Assembly (NCBI GenBank): GCA_016647705.1
Contig: CM028328.1
Location: 41,206,501-41,270,500 of the forward strand
Direction: 5' to 3'
Length of the DNA stretch: 64,000 nt
DNA from: Eucommia ulmoides
Taxonomy: Eukaryota; Streptophyta; Magnoliopsida; Garryales; Eucommiaceae
Shown: piece by piece, positions 34,991 through 48,200 of the stretch
Layout of the letters: the number at the start of each line of letters is the position of its first letter
Position numbering within the stretch: position 1 is the first letter of the stretch
Program-made: the position numbers and the translations under genes
The notes under the pieces: generated by a model
Seen by the model: only the letters and a program-made list of their open reading frames with translations
Databases searched by the model: none
What the model was told of the DNA's origin: nothing

Positions 34991-37900
34991 CTGCATCTTA
35001 GGGCCGTTTTGCTCTGAGGCCATTTTATCCCAAAAAAGTTGTATTTTTCGTCCGAAATGGACTCTGTTGAATTTTCTAGTCAAACTTTGCGTCAACGGGC
35101 CTTTCGGAGGCGTTTCTCGACGAAGGCCGATTCCAAAACACAAAAAGTGGTATTTTTCAACGGTCAAACACTGTTTTTTTTTTTTTTTTTTTGCCACTGG
35201 GGGGCGATTTGCGCTGAAGGCCATTTTATCCCCCAAAAAATGGTATCTTTTCTCCGAAACGGACATAGTTGAATTTTCTTGTCAAACTGTACGTGTTTGG
35301 GCCTTTTGCTGGCGTTTTGCTTGGAAGGCTGTTCCCACTCGAAAAGGTGGTAATCTTCGTCCCAAAAGGTTGCTGTTGAATTTTTGGGTCAAATTTGGAC
35401 TTTTTGTTCCTTCTGGGGGCGTTAGTGCTTTGAAGCACGTTTTCACTCAGAAAGAATGTATTTTCCTTCCACAGCGGAAACAGTTCAATTTTTTTTTTTT
35501 TTTTTTTTTTATCAAACTTGGTCTTTTGGGGGTCTTTAAATGCGATGGCCTTTTCCACACAAAAAAGATGATATTTTTCGTCCAGAACGGATGCATTTTT
35601 GGGCCTTTTGGGAGCATTTTCCTCTGATGGCCGTTTCCACCCGAAAAAGTGGTATTTTTCGTCCTGAAAGGTCGCGGTTTAATTTTTGGGTCAAACTTGG
35701 TCTTCTTGTCCCCTTTGGGGATGTTTTGCTTTGAAGGACGTTTCCACTCAAAAAAACTTGAACTTTTCGTCCGAAACGGACATAATTCATTTTTTAGTCA
35801 AACTTGCTCTTTTTGGGACTTTTGGAGGCGTTTAGCTCCGAAGGCCGTGGCACCCAAAAAACAGGTATTTTGAATTCAAAACGGACGCAGTTGAATTTTC
35901 TAGTAAAAACTGGCATTCTTCTGCATCTTAGGGCCGTTTTGCTCTGAGGCCATTTTATCCCAAAAAAGTTGTATTTTTCGTCCGAAATGGACTCTGTTGA
36001 ATTTTCTAGTCAAACTTTGCGTCAACGGGCCTTTCGGAGGCGTTTCTCGACGAAGGCCGATTCCAAAACACAAAAAGTGGTATTTTTCAACGGTCAAACA
36101 CTGTTTTTTTTTTTTTTTTTTGCCACTGGGGGGCGATTTGCGCTGAAGGCCGTTTTATCCCACAAAAAACGGTATGTTTTCTCCGAAACGGACATAGTTG
36201 AATTTTCTTGTCAAACTGTACGTGTTTGGGCCTTTTGCTGGCGTTTTGCTTGGAAGGCTGTTCCCACCCGAAAAGGTGGTAATCTTCGTCCCAAAAGGTT
36301 GCTGTTGAATTTTTGGGTCAAATTTGGACTTTTTGTTCCTTCTGGGGGCGTTAGTGCTTTGAAGCACGTTTTCACTCAGAAAGAATGTATTTTCCTTCCA
36401 CAGCGGAAACAGTTCAATTTTTTTTTTTTTTTTTTTTTTTTTATCAAACTTGGTCTTTTGGGGGTCTTTAAATGCGATGGCCTTTTCCACACAAAAAAGA
36501 TGATATTTTTCGTCCAGAACGGATGCATTTTTGGGCCTTTTGGGAGCATTTTCCTCTGATGGCCGTTTCCACCCGAAAAAGTGGTATTTTTCGTCCTGAA
36601 AGGTCGCGGTTTAATTTTTGGGTCAAACTTGGTCTTCTTGTCCCCGTTGGGGATGTTTTGCTTTGAAGGACGTTTCCACTCAAAAAAACTTGAACTTTTC
36701 GTCCGAAACGGACATAATTCATTTTTTAGTCAAACTTGCTCTTTTTGGGACTTTTGGAGGCGTTTAGCTCCGAAGGCCGTGGCACCCAAAAAACAGGTAT
36801 TTTTAATTCAAAACGGACGCAGTTGAATTTTCTAGTAAAAACTGGCATTCTTCTGCATCTTAGGGCCGTTTTGCTCTGAGGCCATTTTATCCCAAAAAAG
36901 TTGTATTTTTCGTCCGAAATGGACTCTTTTGAATTTTCTAGTCAAACTTTGCGTCAACGGGCCTTTCGGAGGCGTTTCTCGACGAAGGCCGATTCCAAAA
37001 CACAAAAAGTGGTATTTTTCAACGGTCAAACACTGTTTTTTTTTTTTTTGCCACTGGGGGGCGATTTGCGCTGAAGGCCGTTTTATCCCCCAAAAAACGG
37101 TATCTTTTCTCCGAAACGGCATAGTTGAATTTTCTTGTCAAACTGTACGTGTTTGGGCCTTTTGCTGGCGTTTTGCTTGGAAGGCTGTTCCCACTCGAAA
37201 AGGTGGTAATCTTCGTCCCAAAAGGTTGCTGTTGAATTTTTGGGTCAAATTTGGACTTTTTGTTCCTTCTGGGGGCGTTAGTGCTTTGAAGCACGTTTTC
37301 ACTCAGAAAGAATGTATTTTCCTTCCACAGCGGAAACAGTTCAATTTTTTTTTTTATCAAACTTGGTCTTTTGGGGGTCTTTAAATGCGATGGCCTTTTC
37401 CACACAAAAAAGATGATATTTTTCGTCCAGAACGGATGCATTTTTGGGCCTTTTGGGAGCATTTTCCTCTGATGGCCGTTTCCACCCGAAAAAGTGGTAT
37501 TTTTCGTCCAGAAAGGTCGCGGTTTAATTTTTGGGTCAAACTTGGTCTTCTTGTCCCCTTTGGGGATGTTTTGCTTTGAAGGACGTTTCCACTCAAAAAA
37601 ACTTGAACTTTTCGTCCGAAACGGACATAATTCATTTTTTAGTCAAACTTGCTCTTTTTGGGACTTTTGGAGGCGTTTAGCTCCGAAGGCTGTGGCACCC
37701 AAAAAACAGGTATTTTGAATTCAAAACGGACGCAGTTGAATTTTCTAGTAAAAACTGGCATTCTTCTGCATCTTAGGGCCGTTTTGCTCTGAGGCCATTT
37801 TATCCCAAAAAATTTGTATTTTTCGTCCGAAATGGACTCTGTTGAATTTTCTAGTCAAACTTTGCGTCAACGGGCCTTTCGGAGGCGTTTCTCGACGAAG

Positions 37901-38681
37901 GCCGATTCCAAAACACAAAAAGTGGTATTTTTCAACGGTCAAACACTGTTTTTTTTTTTTTTTTTGCCACTGGGGGGCGATTTGCGCTGAAGGCCGTTTT
38001 ATCCCCCAAAAAACGGTATCTTTTCTCCGAAACGGCATAGTTGAATTTTCTTGTCAAACTGTACGTGTTTGGGCCTTTTGCTGGCGTTTTGCTTGGAAGG
38101 CTGTTCCCACTCGAAAAGGTGGTAATCTTCGTCCCAAAAGGTTGCTGTTGAATTTTTGGGTCAAATTTGGACTTTTTGTTCCTTCTGGGGGCGTTAGTGC
38201 TTTGAAGCACGTTTTCACTCAGAAAGAATGTATTTTCCTTCCACAGCGGAAACAGTTCAATTTTTTTTTTTATCAAACTTGGTCTTTTGGGGGTCTTTAA
38301 ATGCGATGGCCTTTTCCACACAAAAAAGATGATATTTTTCGTCCAGAACGGATGCATTTTTGGGCCTTTTGGGAGCATTTTCCTCTGATGGCCGTTTCCA
38401 CCCGAAAAAGTGGTATTTTTCGTCCTGAAAGGTCGCGGTTTAAATTTTGGGTCAAACTTGGTCTTCTTGTCCCCTTTGGGGATGGTTTGCTTTGAAGGAC
38501 GTTTCCACTCAAAAAAACTTGAACTTTTCGTCCGAAACGGACAGAATTCATTTTTTAGTCAAACTTGCTCTTTTTGGGACTTTTGGAGGCGTTTAGCTCC
38601 GAAGGCCGTGGCACCCAAAAAACAGGTATTTTTAATTCAAAACGGACGCAGTTGAATTTTCTAGTAAAAACTGGCATTCTT
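34991..38681 (+). repeat. Four tandem S units (930, 932, 913, 916 bp)
   Basis: Unit borders by the CTGCATCTTA anchor: 34991, 35921, 36853, 37766, 38682. Each S unit has two fixed deletion junctions relative to the 15-mer. Junction 1 is GGTATTTTTCAACGGTCAAA, joining the GTGGTATTTTTCA(TGCCG) monomer to the (TCTG)GTCAAACACTG monomer. Junction 2 is ACGGATGCATTTTTGGGCC. Length differences come mainly from two poly-T runs. The third and fourth copies already show the pair of sublineage marks (CGTCCAGAAAGG, then TAAATTTTGGGTC) that recurs downstream. Confidence 0.9.
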
Positions 38682-41600
38682 CTGCATCTTAGGGTCGTTT
38701 TGCTCTGAGGCCATTTTATCCCAAAAAGGTTGTATTTTTCGTCCGAAACGGACTCAGTTGAATTTTCTAGTCAAACTTTGCGTCAACGGGCCTTTCGGAG
38801 GCGTTTTCTCGACGAAGGCCGATTCCAAAACACAAAAAGTGGTATTTTTCATGCCGAAAGGTCGCAGTTTAATTATCGGGTCAAACTTTGTCTTTTGTAC
38901 CTTTTGGGGGTGTTTTGCTTTGAAGGACGTTTCCACTAAAAAAAGTGGTAATTTTCGTCCGAAACGGACACTGCTGATTTCTTTTTTCAAACATGGCATC
39001 AATGGGCCTTTTGGGGGTGTTTTCGCCCAAAACAGACGCAGTTGAATTTTCTGGTCAAACACTATTTTTTTTTTTTGCCACTGGGGGCCGATTTGCGCTG
39101 ACGGCCGTTTTATCCCCCAAAAAACGGTATCTTTTCTCCGAAATGGATACAGTGGAATTTTCTTGTCAAACTCTACGTTTTTGGGCCTTTTGCTGGCGTT
39201 TTGCTTGGAAGGCTGTTCCCACCCGAAAAAGTGGTAATCTTCGTCCCAAAAGGTCGCTGTTTAATTTTTGGGTCAAATTGGACTTTTTGTTCCTTCTGGG
39301 GGCGTTCTGCTTTGAAGCACGTTTTCACTCAGAAAGAATGTATTTTCCTTCCACAGCGGACACAGTTCAATTTTTTTTTTATTTTATCAAACTTGGTCTT
39401 TTGGGATTGTTTAAATGCGATGGCCTTTTCCACGCAAAAAAGATGATATTTTTCGTCCAGAACGGATGCAGTTGAATTTTCTAGTCAAACATAGCGTCGT
39501 TGGGCCTTTTGGAGGCGTTTCTCTACGAAGGTCGATTCCAACACAAAAAGTGGTATTTTTCATGCCGAAAGGTCGCAGTTTAATTATCGGGTCAAATTTT
39601 GTCGTTTTGTACCTTTTGGGAGTGTTTTGCTTTGAATGACGTTTTCACACAAAAAAGTGGTAACTTTTGTCCAAAAAGTACGCAGTTTAATTTTCTACTC
39701 AAACTTGATCGTTTTTTTGCCTTTGGGGGGCGTTTTCCTCTGAAAGCCCTATTATCCCAAGAAAAAATTGTATTTTTTGTCCGAAATGGACACAGTTGAA
39801 TTTTCTTATCCAATTTGGCATTTTTGGGCCTTTTGGGAGCATTTTGCTCTGATGGCCGTTTCCACCCGAAAAAGTGGTATTTTTCGTCCTGAAAGATCGC
39901 GGTTTAATTTTTGGGTCAAACTTGGTCTTCTTGTCCCCTTTGGGGATGTTTTGCTTTGAAGGACGTTTCCACTCAAAAAAACTTGTACTTTTCGTCCGAA
40001 ACGGACAGAATTCATTTTTTAGTCAAACTTGTTTTTTTTGGACTTTTGGAGGCGTTTAGCTCCGAAGGCCGTGCCACCCGAAAAACAGGTATTTTCAGTT
40101 CAAAACGAACGCAGTTGAATTTTCTAGTAAAAACTGGCCTTCATCTGCATCTTAGGGCCGTTTTGCTCTGAGGCCATTTTATCCCAAAAAAGTTGTATTT
40201 TTCGTCCGAAATGGACTCTGTTGAATTTTCTAGTCAAACTTTGCGTCAACGGGCCTTTCGGAGGCGTTTCTCGACGAAGGCCGATTCCAAAACACAAAAA
40301 GTGGTATTTTTCAACGGTCAAACACTGTTTTTTTTTTTTTTTGCCACTGGGGGGCGATTTGCGCTGAAGGCCGTTTTATCCCACAAAAAACGGTATGTTT
40401 TCTCCGAAACGGACATAGTTGAATTTTCTTGTCAAACTGTACGTGTTTGGGCCTTTTGCTGGCGTTTTGCTTGGAAGGCTGTTCCCACTCGAAAAGGTGG
40501 TAATCTTCGTCCCAAAAGGTTGCTGTTGAATTTTTGGGTCAAATTTGGACTTTTTGTTCCTTCTGGGGGCGTTAGTGCTTTGAAGCACGTTTTCACTCAG
40601 AAAGAATGTATTTTCCTTCCACAGCGGAAACAGTTCAATTTTTTTTTTTATCAAACTTGGTCTTTTGGGGGTCTTTAAATGCGATGGCCTTTTCCACACA
40701 AAAAAGATGATATTTTTCGTCCAGAACGGATGCATTTTTGGGCCTTTTGGGAGCATTTTCCTCTGATGGCCGTTTCCACCCGAAAAAGTGGTATTTTTCG
40801 TCCAGAAAGGTCGCGGTTTAATTTTTGGGTCAAACTTGGTCTTCTTGTCCCCTTTGGGGATGTTTTGCTTTGAAGGACGTTTCCACTCAAAAAAACTTGA
40901 ACTTTTCGTCCGAAACGGACATAATTCATTTTTTAGTCAAACTTGCTCTTTTTGGGACTTTTGGAGGCGTTTAGCTCCGAAGGCTGTGGCACCCAAAAAA
41001 CAGGTATTTTGAATTCAAAACGGACGCAGTTGAATTTTCTAGTAAAAACTGGCATTCTTCTGCATCTTAGGGCCGTTTTGCTCTGAGGCCATTTTATCCC
41101 AAAAAAGTTGTATTTTTCGTCCGAAATGGACTCTGTTGAATTTTCTAGTCAAACTTTGCGTCAACGTGCCTTTCGGAGGCGTTTCTCGACGAAGGCCGAT
41201 TCCAAAACACAAAAAGTGGTATTTTTCAACGGTCAAACACTGTTTTTTTTTTTTTTTTTGCCACTGGGGGGCGATTTGCGCTGAAGGCCGTTTTATCCCC
41301 CAAAAAACGGTATCTTTTCTCCGAAACGGCATAGTTGAATTTTCTTGTCAAACTGTACGTGTTTGGGCCTTTTGCTGGCGTTTTGCTTGGAAGGCTGTTC
41401 CCACTCGAAAAGGTGGTAATCTTCGTCCCAAAAGGTTGCTGTTGAATTTTTGGGTCAAATTTGGACTTTTTGTTCCTTCTGGGGGCGTTAGTGCTTTGAA
41501 GCACGTTTTCACTCAGAAAGAATGTATTTTCCTTCCACAGCGGAAACAGTTCAATTTTTTTTTTTTTTTTTTTTTATCAAACTTGGTCTTTTGGGGGTCT

Positions 41601-41986
41601 TTAAATGCGATGGCCTTTTCCACACAAAAAAGATGATATTTTTCGTCCAGAACGGATGCATTTTTGGGCCTTTTGGGAGCATTTTCCTCTGATGGCCGTT
41701 TCCACCCGAAAAAGTGGTATTTTTCGTCCTGAAAGGTCGCGGTTTAAATTTTGGGTCAAACTTGGTCTTCTTGTCCCCTTTGGGGATGGTTTGCTTTGAA
41801 GGACGTTTCCACTCAAAAAAAACTTGAACTTTTCGTCCGAAACGGACAGAATTCATTTTTTAGTCAAACTTGCTCTTTTTGGGACTTTTGGAGGCGTTTA
41901 GCTCCGAAGGCCGTGGCACCCAAAAAACAGGTATTTTTAATTCAAAACGGACGCAGTTGAATTTTCTAGTAAAAACTGGCATTCTT
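38682..41986 (+). repeat. M-S-S block 1 (3,305 bp)
   Basis: M unit 38682-40144 (1,463 bp), S 40145-41059 (915 bp), S 41060-41986 (927 bp). M differs from the 15-mer by one deletion junction (GGGTGTTTTCGCCCAAAACA, near 39014-39030), which removes about 150-160 bp. M retains the full region that S has lost at junctions 1 and 2. The first S has CGTCCAGAAAGG, the second TAAATTTTGGGTC plus GGATGGTTTGC. This M copy has two private indels (CGTTTTCTCGACG near 38801 and CTTTTGTACC near 38893). Confidence 0.9.
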
Positions 41987-44900
41987 CTGCATCTTAGGGT
42001 CGTTTTGCTCTGAGGCCATTTTATCCCAAAAAGGTTGTATTTTTCGTCCGAAACGGACTCAGTTGAATTTTCTAGTCAAACTTTGCGTCAACGGGCCTTT
42101 CGGAGGCGTTTCTCGACGAAGGCCGATTCCAAAACACAAAAAGTGGTATTTTTCATGCCGAAAGGTCGCAGTTTAATTATCGGGTCAAACTTTGTCTTTT
42201 TGTACCTTTTGGGGGTGTTTTGCTTTGAAGGACGTTTCCACTAAAAAAAGTGGTAATTTTCGTCCGAAACGGACACTGCTGATTTCTTTTTTCAAACATG
42301 GCATCAATGGGCCTTTTGGGGGTGTTTTCGCCCAAAACAGACGCAGTTGAATTTTCTGGTCAAACACTATTTTTTTTTTTTGCCACTGGGGGGCGATTTG
42401 CGCTGACGGCCGTTTTATCCCCCAAAAAACGGTATCTTTTCTCCGAAATGGATACAGTGGAATTTTCTTGTCAAACTCTACGTTTTTGGGCCTTTTGCTG
42501 GCGTTTTGCTTGGAAGGCTGTTCCCACCCGAAAAAGTGGTAATCTTCGTCCCAAAAGGTCGCTGTTTAATTTTTGGGTCAAATTGGGACTTTTTGTTCCT
42601 TCTGGGGGCGTTCTGCTTTGAAGCACGTTTTCACTCAGAAAGAATGTATTTTCCTTCCACAGCGGACACAGTTCAATTTTTTTTTTATTTTATCAAACTT
42701 GGTCTTTTGGGATTGTTTAAATGCGATGGCCTTTTCCACGCAAAAAAGATGATATTTTTCGTCCAGAACGGATGCAGTTGAATTTTCTAGTCAAACATAG
42801 CGTCGTTGGGCCTTTTGGAGGCGTTTCTCTACGAAGGTCGATTCCAACACAAAAAGTGGTATTTTTCATGCCGAAAGGTCGCAGTTTAATTATCGGGTCA
42901 AATTTTGTCGTTTTGTACCTTTTGGGAGTGTTTTGCTTTGAATGACGTTTTCACACAAAAAAGTGGTAACTTTTGTCCAAAAAGTACGCAGTTTAATTTT
43001 CTACTCAAACTTGATCGTTTTTTGCCTTTGGGGGGCGTTTTCCTCTGAAAGCCCTATTATCCCAAGAAAAAATTGTATTTTTTGTCCGAAATGGACACAG
43101 TTGAATTTTCTTATCCAATTTGGCATTTTTGGGCCTTTTGGGAGCATTTTGCTCTGATGGCCGTTTCCACCCGAAAAAGTGGTATTTTTCGTCCTGAAAG
43201 ATCGCGGTTTAATTTTTGGGTCAAACTTGGTCTTCTTGTCCCCTTTGGGGATGTTTTGCTTTGAAGGACGTTTCCACTCAAAAAAACTTGTACTTTTCGT
43301 CCGAAACGGACAGAATTCATTTTTTAGTCAAACTTGTTTTTTTGGACTTTTGGAGGCGTTTAGCTCCGAAGGCCGTGCCACCCGAAAAACAGGTATTTTC
43401 AGTTCAAAACGAACGCAGTTGAATTTTCTAGTAAAAACTGGCCTTCATCTGCATCTTAGGGCCGTTTTGCTCTGAGGCCATTTTATCCCAAAAAAGTTGT
43501 ATTTTTCGTCCGAAATGGACTCTGTTGAATTTTCTAGTCAAACTTTGCGTCAACGGGCCTTTCGGAGGCGTTTCTCGACGAAGGCCGATTCCAAAACACA
43601 AAAAGTGGTATTTTTCAACGGTCAAACACTGTTTTTTTTTTTTTTTTGCCACTGGGGGGCGATTTGCGCTGAAGGCCGTTTTATCCCACAAAAAACGGTA
43701 TGTTTTCTCCGAAACGGACATAGTTGAATTTTCTTGTCAAACTGTACGTGTTTGGGCCTTTTGCTGGCGTTTTGCTTGGAAGGCTGTTCCCACTCGAAAA
43801 GGTGGTAATCTTCGTCCCAAAAGGTTGCTGTTGAATTTTTGGGTCAAATTTGGACTTTTTGTTCCTTCTGGGGGCGTTAGTGCTTTGAAGCACGTTTTCA
43901 CTCAGAAAGAATGTATTTTCCTTCCACAGCGGAAACAGTTCAATTTTTTTTTTTATCAAACTTGGTCTTTTGGGGGTCTTTAAATGCGATGGCCTTTTCC
44001 ACACAAAAAAGATGATATTTTTCGTCCAGAACGGATGCATTTTTGGGCCTTTTGGGAGCATTTTCCTCTGATGGCCGTTTCCACCCGAAAAAGTGGTATT
44101 TTTCGTCCAGAAAGGTCGCGGTTTAATTTTTGGGTCAAACTTGGTCTTCTTGTCCCCTTTGGGGATGTTTTGCTTTGAAGGACGTTTCCACTCAAAAAAA
44201 CTTGAACTTTTCGTCCGAAACGGACATAATTCATTTTTTAGTCAAACTTGCTCTTTTTGGGACTTTTGGAGGCGTTTAGCTCCGAAGGCTGTGGCACCCA
44301 AAAAACAGGTATTTTGAATTCAAAACGGACGCAGTTGAATTTTCTAGTAAAAACTGGCATTCTTCTGCATCTTAGGGCCGTTTTGCTCTGAGGCCATTTT
44401 ATCCCAAAAAAGTTGTATTTTTCGTCCGAAATGGACTCTGTTGAATTTTCTAGTCAAACTTTGCGTCAACGTGCCTTTCGGAGGCGTTTCTCGACGAAGG
44501 CCGATTCCAAAACACAAAAAGTGGTATTTTTCAACGGTCAAACACTGTTTTTTTTTTTTTTTTTGCCACTGGGGGGCGATTTGCGCTGAAGGCCGTTTTA
44601 TCCCCCAAAAAACGGTATCTTTTCTCCGAAACGGCATAGTTGAATTTTCTTGTCAAACTGTACGTGTTTGGGCCTTTTGCTGGCGTTTTGCTTGGAAGGC
44701 TGTTCCCACTCGAAAAGGTGGTAATCTTCGTCCCAAAAGGTTGCTGTTGAATTTTTGGGTCAAATTTGGACTTTTTGTTCCTTCTGGGGGCGTTAGTGCT
44801 TTGAAGCACGTTTTCACTCAGAAAGAATGTATTTTCCTTCCACAGCGGAAACAGTTCAATTTTTTTTTTTTTTTTTTTTTATCAAACTTGGTCTTTTGGG

Positions 44901-45290
44901 GGTCTTTAAATGCGATGGCCTTTTCCACACAAAAAAGATGATATTTTTCGTCCAGAACGGATGCATTTTTGGGCCTTTTGGGAGCATTTTCCTCTGATGG
45001 CCGTTTCCACCCGAAAAAGTGGTATTTTTCGTCCTGAAAGGTCGCGGTTTAAATTTTGGGTCAAACTTGGTCTTCTTGTCCCCTTTGGGGATGGTTTGCT
45101 TTGAAGGACGTTTCCACTCAAAAAAACTTGAACTTTTCGTCCGAAACGGACAGAATTCATTTTTTAGTCAAACTTGCTCTTTTTGGGACTTTTGGAGGCG
45201 TTTAGCTCCGAAGGCCGTGGCACCCAAAAAACAGGTATTTTTAATTCAAAACGGACGCAGTTGAATTTTCTAGTAAAAACTGGCATTCTT
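41987..45290 (+). repeat. M-S-S block 2 (3,304 bp)
   Basis: M 41987-43448 (1,462), S 43449-44364 (916), S 44365-45290 (926). Very nearly identical to block 1. The private variant ACGTGCC for ACGGGCC occurs in both blocks (41164-41170 and 44469-44475, exactly 3,305 bp apart), and both share ACGGTATGTTTTC in the first S. The pair is best explained by recent duplication of the whole 3.3-kb block. Confidence 0.92.
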
Positions 45291-48200
45291 CTGCATCTTA
45301 GGGTCGTTTTGCTCTGAGGCCATTTTATCCCAAAAAGGTTGTATTTTTCGTCCGAAACGGACTCAGTTGAATTTTCTAGTCAAACTTTGCGTCAACGGGC
45401 CTTTCGGAGGCGTTTCTCGACGAAGGCCGATTCCAAAACACAAAAAGTGGTATTTTTCATGCCGAAAGGTCGCAGTTTAATTATCGGGTCAAACTTTGTC
45501 TTTTTGTACCTTTTGGGGGTGTTTTGCTTTGAAGGACGTTTCCACTAAAAAAAGTGGTAATTTTCGTCCGAAACGGACACTGCTGATTTCTTTTTTCAAA
45601 CATGGCATCAATGGGCCTTTTGGGGGTGTTTTCGCCCAAAACAGACGCAGTTGAATTTTCTGGTCAAACACTATTTTTTTTTTGCCACTGGGGGGCGATT
45701 TGCGCTGACGGCCGTTTTATCCCCCAAAAAACGGTATCTTTTCTCCGAAATGGATACAGTGGAATTTTCTTGTCAAACTCTACGTTTTTGGGCCTTTTGC
45801 TGGCGTTTTGCTTGGAAGGCTGTTCCCACCCGAAAAAGTGGTAATCTTCGTCCCAAAAGGTCGCTGTTTAATTTTTGGGTCAAATTGGGACTTTTTGTTC
45901 CTTCTGGGGGCGTTCTGCTTTGAAGCACGTTTTCACTCAGAAAGAATGTATTTTCCTTCCACAGCGGACACAGTTCAATTTTTTTTTTATTTTATCAAAC
46001 TTGGTCTTTTGGGATTGTTTAAATGCGATGGCCTTTTCCACGCAAAAAAGATGATATTTTTCGTCCAGAACGGATGCAGTTGAATTTTCTAGTCAAACAT
46101 AGCGTCGTTGGGCCTTTTGGAGGCGTTTCTCTACGAAGGTCGATTCCAACACAAAAAGTGGTATTTTTCATGCCGAAAGGTCGCAGTTTAATTATCGGGT
46201 CAAATTTTGTCGTTTTGTACCTTTTGGGAGTGTTTTGCTTTGAATGACGTTTTCACACAAAAAAGTGGTAACTTTTGTCCAAAAAGTACGCAGTTTAATT
46301 TTCTACTCAAACTTGATCGTTTTTTGCCTTTGGGGGGCGTTTTCCTCTGAAAGCCCTATTATCCCAAGAAAAAATTGTATTTTTTGTCCGAAATGGACAC
46401 AGTTGAATTTTCTTATCCAATTTGGCATTTTTGGGCCTTTTGGGAGCATTTTGCTCTGATGGCCGTTTCCACCCGAAAAAGTGGTATTTTTCGTCCTGAA
46501 AGATCGCGGTTTAATTTTTGGGTCAAACTTGGTCTTCTTGTCCCCTTTGGGGATGTTTTGCTTTGAAGGACGTTTCCACTCAAAAAAACTTGTACTTTTC
46601 GTCCGAAACGGACAGAATTCATTTTTTAGTCAAACTTGTTTTTTTTGGACTTTTGGAGGCGTTTAGCTCCGAAGGCCGTGCCACCCGAAAAACAGGTATT
46701 TTCAGTTCAAAACGAACGCAGTTGAATTTTCTAGTAAAAACTGGCCTTCATCTGCATCTTAGGGCCGTTTTGCTCTGAGGCCATTTTATCCCAAAAAAGT
46801 TGTATTTTTCGTCCGAAATGGACTCTGTTGAATTTTCTAGTCAAACTTTGCGTCAACGGGCCTTTCGGAGGCGTTTCTCGACGAAGGCCGATTCCAAAAC
46901 ACAAAAAGTGGTATTTTTCAACGGTCAAACACTGTTTTTTTTTTTTTTTTTTTGCCACTGGGGGGCGATTTGCGCTGAAGGCCGTTTTATCCCCCAAAAA
47001 ACGGTATCTTTTCTCCGAAACGGACATAGTTGAATTTTCTTGTCAAACTCTACGTGTTTGGGCCTTTTGCTGGCGTTTTGCTTGGAAGGCTGTTCCCACT
47101 CGAAAAGGTGGTAATCTTCGTCCCAAAAGGTTGCTGTTGAATTTTTGGGTCAAATTTGGACTTTTTGTTCCTTCTGGGGGCGTTAGTGCTTTGAAGCACG
47201 TTTTCACTCAGAAAGAATGTATTTTCCTTCCACAGCGGAAACAGTTCAATTTTTTTTTTTATCAAACTTGGTCTTTTGGGGGTCTTTAAATGCGATGGCC
47301 TTTTCCACACAAAAAAGATGATATTTTTCGTCCAGAACGGATGCATTTTTGGGCCTTTTGGGCGCATTTTCCTCTGATGGCCGTTTCCACCCGAAAAAGT
47401 GGTATTTTTCGTCCTGAAAGGTCGCGGTTTAATTTTTGGGTCAAACTTGGTCTTCTTGTCCCCTTTGGGGATGTTTTGCTTTGAAGGACGTTTCCACTCA
47501 AAAAAACTTGAACTTTTCGTCCGAAACGGACATAATTCATTTTTTAGTCAAACTTGCTCTTTTTGGGACTTTTGGAGGCGTTTAGCTCCGAAGGCCGTGG
47601 CACCCAAAAAACAGGTATTTTTAATTCAAAACGGACGCAGTTGAATTTTCTAGTAAAAACTGGCATTCTTCTGCATCTTAGGGCCGTTTTGCTCTGAGGC
47701 CATTTTATCCCAAAAAAGTTGTATTTTTCGTCCGAAATGGACTCTTTTGAATTTTCTAGTCAAACTTTGCGTCAACGGGCCTTTCGGAGGCGTTTCTCGA
47801 CGAAGGCCGATTCCAAAACACAAAAAGTGGTATTTTTCAACGGTCAAACACTGTTTTTTTTTTTTTTTTGCCACTGGGGGGCGATTTGCGCTGAAGGCCG
47901 TTTTATCCCCCAAAAAACGGTATCTTTTCTCCGAAACGGCATAGTTGAATTTTCTTGTCAAACTGTACGTGTTTGGGCCTTTTGCTGGCGTTTTGCTTGG
48001 AAGGCTGTTCCCACTCGAAAAGGTGGTAATCTTCGTCCCAAAAGGTTGCTGTTGAATTTTTGGGTCAAATTTGGACTTTTTGTTCCTTCTGGGGGCGTTA
48101 GTGCTTTGAAGCACGTTTTCACTCAGAAAGAATGTATTTTCCTTCCACAGCGGAAACAGTTCAATTTTTTTTTTTATCAAACTTGGTCTTTTGGGGGTCT

